Positions 4,830-6,778 of a DNA stretch of 6,778 nucleotides are shown here, one piece after another. The translations under genes and the position numbers were made by a program. Source of the DNA: Odoribacteraceae bacterium (GTDB taxonomy: Bacteria > Bacteroidota > Bacteroidia > Bacteroidales > Marinifilaceae); assembly GCA_031267995.1 (NCBI GenBank), contig JAIRXZ010000032.1:1-6778 (forward strand), read 5' to 3'. The number at the start of each line of letters is the position of its first letter. Position 1 is the first letter of the stretch. The notes under the pieces are model-generated. The model had not been told where the DNA came from. It worked only from the letters and a program-made list of their open reading frames with translations, and ran no database searches.

Positions 4830-6359
4830 TTAATATTTAAACGCGATGTCTTTGATTTTGCCGAATTGTCCAAAAGTGGCGACGGGTTGGGGGGTGCAGG
4901 CGCCGGTGGTGATGTTGATTTGGATGATGTAGAGTTTGCCTTCGGTGGTGGCGTTGTTGTAGGTGCCGACGAAGAGGTAGCGGTCGCGGGTGTTTTCCTG
5001 GACGTCGCGACCGGGGTAGGCGCACAGTTCGAGGGTGGTGATTTCTTCGCCGGCGGGGGCGCTCCAGGCTGTTTCTTCGGCGGGGGCGACGGTGTCGGCG
5101 CCGAGGTCGAAGGGGATGCGGTAGACGGTGTTGCCGGCGGCGTAGAAGGCGGTGGGGCCGCGGCGTCCGTAGGCGAAGAGGCGGGCGTTGGCGATGCCGG
5201 TGTAGGCGCTGATGTCCCAGGCGGCGACGGCCTGGTTGCCGGAGAAGTTGATGACGTAGAGGTAGCGCTGGCCGTTGTCGACGGGGTTTTTGAAGATGGC
5301 GTAGATCATGTACTGGCCGTTGAAGCCGTAGGCGAGGTGGACGAGGTCTTTGCCGATGTCGCCGATGTTGAATTTGCCGCTGCTGGAGGCGGGGGCGATG
5401 GTGGTGGTGAGGGCGCTGCCGGTCATGAAGCGGCGGTTGAGCTGGTCGTAGATGCCGACGGCTCCGACGCTGTAGAAGGGGAAGGGGGCGGCGTAGTAGG
5501 CGCCGGCGGTGGAGGTGCGCTCGGAGAAGATGGCCTGGCCGCCGAGGAGGGCGGCGAATAGCGCCATGTTGGTGTAGTAGACGCCGTCGCTGACGAGGAG
5601 TTCGATGCCGTCGCTGGTATTGGCGGGGTTGGCGGAGGTGACGCCGTAGGGGATGAAGTAGCCTTGCGGAAGGGGCGCGCGGGGGGCAAAGAGGAAGAGG
5701 TCGCGGAAGTTTTTGGTGACGCTCATGTCGTCGGGGGATAGGTTGACGCCGTCCTCGTCGGTGTATATGCTGATGAAGCGGAGGTTGGAGATGCTGAACA
5801 TGTCGACGGAGAGGGCGTTGCCGGTGAGGGGATGGTCGGGGTTGGCGAGGGAGTAGGTGTGCCGCATGACGTTGTCTTCGGCGAGGTTGCCGGTGAGGAG
5901 ACGCGTTTTGACGAGGTCGAGGTCGGCGATGCCGTCGTGTTCGTGGAGGACGAGGAGTCCCGACCCGCTGCTTTCGACGGTGATGGGATAGCGCTGGGTG
6001 ACGATGCGTCCGGTGTTTTCGGTGGCTCGAAATTCTATCCAGTAGTTGCTGGGGAGGACGGCGATGGGCGCGGCGAGGTCTTCCGTTTCGGCGAGGGTGA
6101 TGGCGGGGTTGCCGGTGAGCGGCGGCTGGCTGAGGTAGATTGTCCAGGCGAAGGAGAGGTCGCTTTTATCGCCGGCGTAGACGAGGCGCGAGGGGAGGCG
6201 CAGGGTGTCGAACTGCGGGTGCAGGGGGATGGCGCGGATGCCGGTGGTGTCGACGTAGAAATCCTGGAGGGTGGCGTAGTCGTAGTTTCCCTTGTCGTCG
6301 AAGCAGGCGGTGAGGGCGAGGGCGATGGCCAGTGCGAGGTATTTGATTTGTTTTTTCAT
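4830..6359 (-). CDS. PKD-like family surface lipoprotein of a SusC/SusD-type locus
   Basis: Outer-membrane lipoprotein expected to sit on the cell surface as an accessory ligand-binding protein beside a SusC/SusD pair. At 509 aa it is typical of the family. The signal peptide ends ALALTAC with a good lipobox (LTAC, Cys19), and the mature start CFDDKGNYDY is a hallmark I associate with the Bacteroidota PKD-like lipoproteins (PF16407-like) and also gives an acidic surface-export signal. Residues 30-128 look like an Ig/PKD-like beta sandwich (SFAWTIYL, WIEFRATENTGRIVTQRYPITV). GLLVLHEHDGIADLDLV (134-150) opens the remaining part, which has repeated strand-turn units (YLYVINF, ARLFAYG, RYLFVGTY, KLYIIQI) suggestive of a beta-propeller. 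It begins 10 bp after the DUF4843 stop. No enzymatic motif is seen. The family and location are well supported; the ligand is unknown. Confidence 0.88.
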   Translation of the reverse strand: MKKQIKYLALAIALALTACFDDKGNYDYATLQDFYVDTTGIRAIPLHPQFDTLRLPSRLVYAGDKSDLSFAWTIYLSQPPLTGNPAITLAETEDLAAPIAVLPSNYWIEFRATENTGRIVTQRYPITVESSGSGLLVLHEHDGIADLDLVKTRLLTGNLAEDNVMRHTYSLANPDHPLTGNALSVDMFSISNLRFISIYTDEDGVNLSPDDMSVTKNFRDLFLFAPRAPLPQGYFIPYGVTSANPANTSDGIELLVSDGVYYTNMALFAALLGGQAIFSERTSTAGAYYAAPFPFYSVGAVGIYDQLNRRFMTGSALTTTIAPASSSGKFNIGDIGKDLVHLAYGFNGQYMIYAIFKNPVDNGQRYLYVINFSGNQAVAAWDISAYTGIANARLFAYGRRGPTAFYAAGNTVYRIPFDLGADTVAPAEETAWSAPAGEEITTLELCAYPGRDVQENTRDRYLFVGTYNNATTEGKLYIIQINITTGACTPQPVATFGQFGKIKDIAFKY

Positions 6360-6369
6360 GTTGTTGCTG

Positions 6370-6778
6370 TTAGAAGGTGAGCGGGGTGTTGTCGTCGTCG
6401 AGGTAGGGTTGCTGGTGGGCGGCGTTGTACTCGGCGAGGGTTTTCCTGAGATAGGATTGGAGCGCCTGGATCATCGGGAGGTTGCTCTGGTAGCGGGAGA
6501 AGTCCGTCTCGCCCGTGTTGTCGATGATGAATTTGTAGCGCGCCTGGGAGAAGGCGCCGAGGTTTTGCTCGATGAAGTACGTCCAGGAATCGGGACGCGT
6601 GAGGAAGTCGCTCCAAAGCACTTTGAAGATGTCCGTGTCCGGGACGGCGGCCAGGAAGTGCTCGTTGGGCATGAAGCGGAGGGTGAGGCGCGCCATCGTG
6701 GTGCGGAGGTTGAGGCCGGGGATCTCCTTTTTGACGACGACGGGGATCCGCGCGGAGAAGGCGTTGGCCGGGATGACG
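6370..6778 (-). CDS. DUF4843 domain protein (5' end outside window)
   Basis: C-terminal 135 residues of a protein recognised as DUF4843, an uncharacterised Bacteroidota family regularly encoded between SusD and a PKD-like lipoprotein. Visible features are the beta-rich stretch VIPANAFSARIPVVVKKEIP, then LRTTMARLTLRFMPNEHFLA, followed by the helical, aromatic segment VLWSDFLTRPDSWTYFIEQN and FSQARYKFIIDNTG. The frame is open to the window edge, so the internal Met at 6694-6696 is not the true start; the upstream codons match the family. Complete members are, from memory, around 250 aa, so roughly half is missing, including any lipoprotein signal. The ten bases between its TAA and the next ATG mark it as co-transcribed with the PKD-like lipoprotein. 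Function is unknown; a structural or ligand-binding partner of the SusCD complex is an inference from position. Confidence 0.8.
   Translation of the reverse strand, partial: VIPANAFSARIPVVVKKEIPGLNLRTTMARLTLRFMPNEHFLAAVPDTDIFKVLWSDFLTRPDSWTYFIEQNLGAFSQARYKFIIDNTGETDFSRYQSNLPMIQALQSYLRKTLAEYNAAHQQPYLDDDNTPLTF

Noticed and set aside
4263..5561. 432-codon plus-strand open frame antisense to the thioredoxin and lipoprotein genes
   Set aside because: Composition is almost only Gly, Val, Glu, Asp, Ala and Phe, as expected from the complement of C-ending codons. No domain or start context is seen.

Overview
The window looks like chromosomal DNA from a GC-rich member of the Bacteroidota (Bacteroidales-like). 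The evidence is an ECF sigma factor of the Bacteroidota expansion type paired with a FecR-type anti-sigma factor, a promoter element matching the Bacteroidota -7 consensus (TAnnTTTG), start codons preceded by A-rich sequence instead of clear Shine-Dalgarno sites, and the 3' part of an operon with DUF4843 and PKD-like lipoprotein genes, which are typically found downstream of SusC/SusD pairs. I cannot name a genus.

Left region (1-1015, minus strand): an ECF sigma factor gene (416-1015) is followed after 75 bp by the start of a FecR-like anti-sigma gene (1-340, cut by the window edge). Such pairs usually control a SusC/SusD-type outer-membrane uptake system; if there is one, it lies to the left, outside the window. 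The 219-bp divergent region (1016-1234) carries a good -7 element for the sigma gene, abutted by a perfect 7-7-7 inverted repeat that could be an operator.

Middle (1235-2383, plus strand): a lone secreted GH105/GH88-type unsaturated glycuronyl hydrolase, predicted to trim the unsaturated uronic-acid end from polysaccharide-lyase products. No lyase, transporter or SusC/D gene lies next to it in this window.

Non-coding region (2384-3000): about 617 bp between convergent genes with no credible gene. It holds a long hairpin after the GH105 gene, a 22-bp perfect palindrome, a mosaic of GC-rich direct and inverted repeats, a good intrinsic terminator for the minus-strand operon, and a roughly 40-bp tandem repeat that runs into the stop codon of the last operon gene.

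Right region (3001-6778, minus strand): four tightly packed genes in transcription order: a DUF4843 protein (5' end cut off), a PKD-like surface lipoprotein, a secreted thioredoxin-fold protein with WCGPC, and a lipoprotein zinc metallopeptidase of the basic secretory protein (BSP) type. Gaps are 10 and 6 bp, then a 4-bp ATGA overlap. Upstream SusC and SusD genes are expected beyond position 6778. My inference is an envelope system in which a protease and a disulfide-active protein act on a proteinaceous or peptide substrate taken up through a SusCD pair. The operon's coding strand is strikingly C-rich and G-poor compared with the GH105 gene, and this produces long spurious open frames on the opposite strand.
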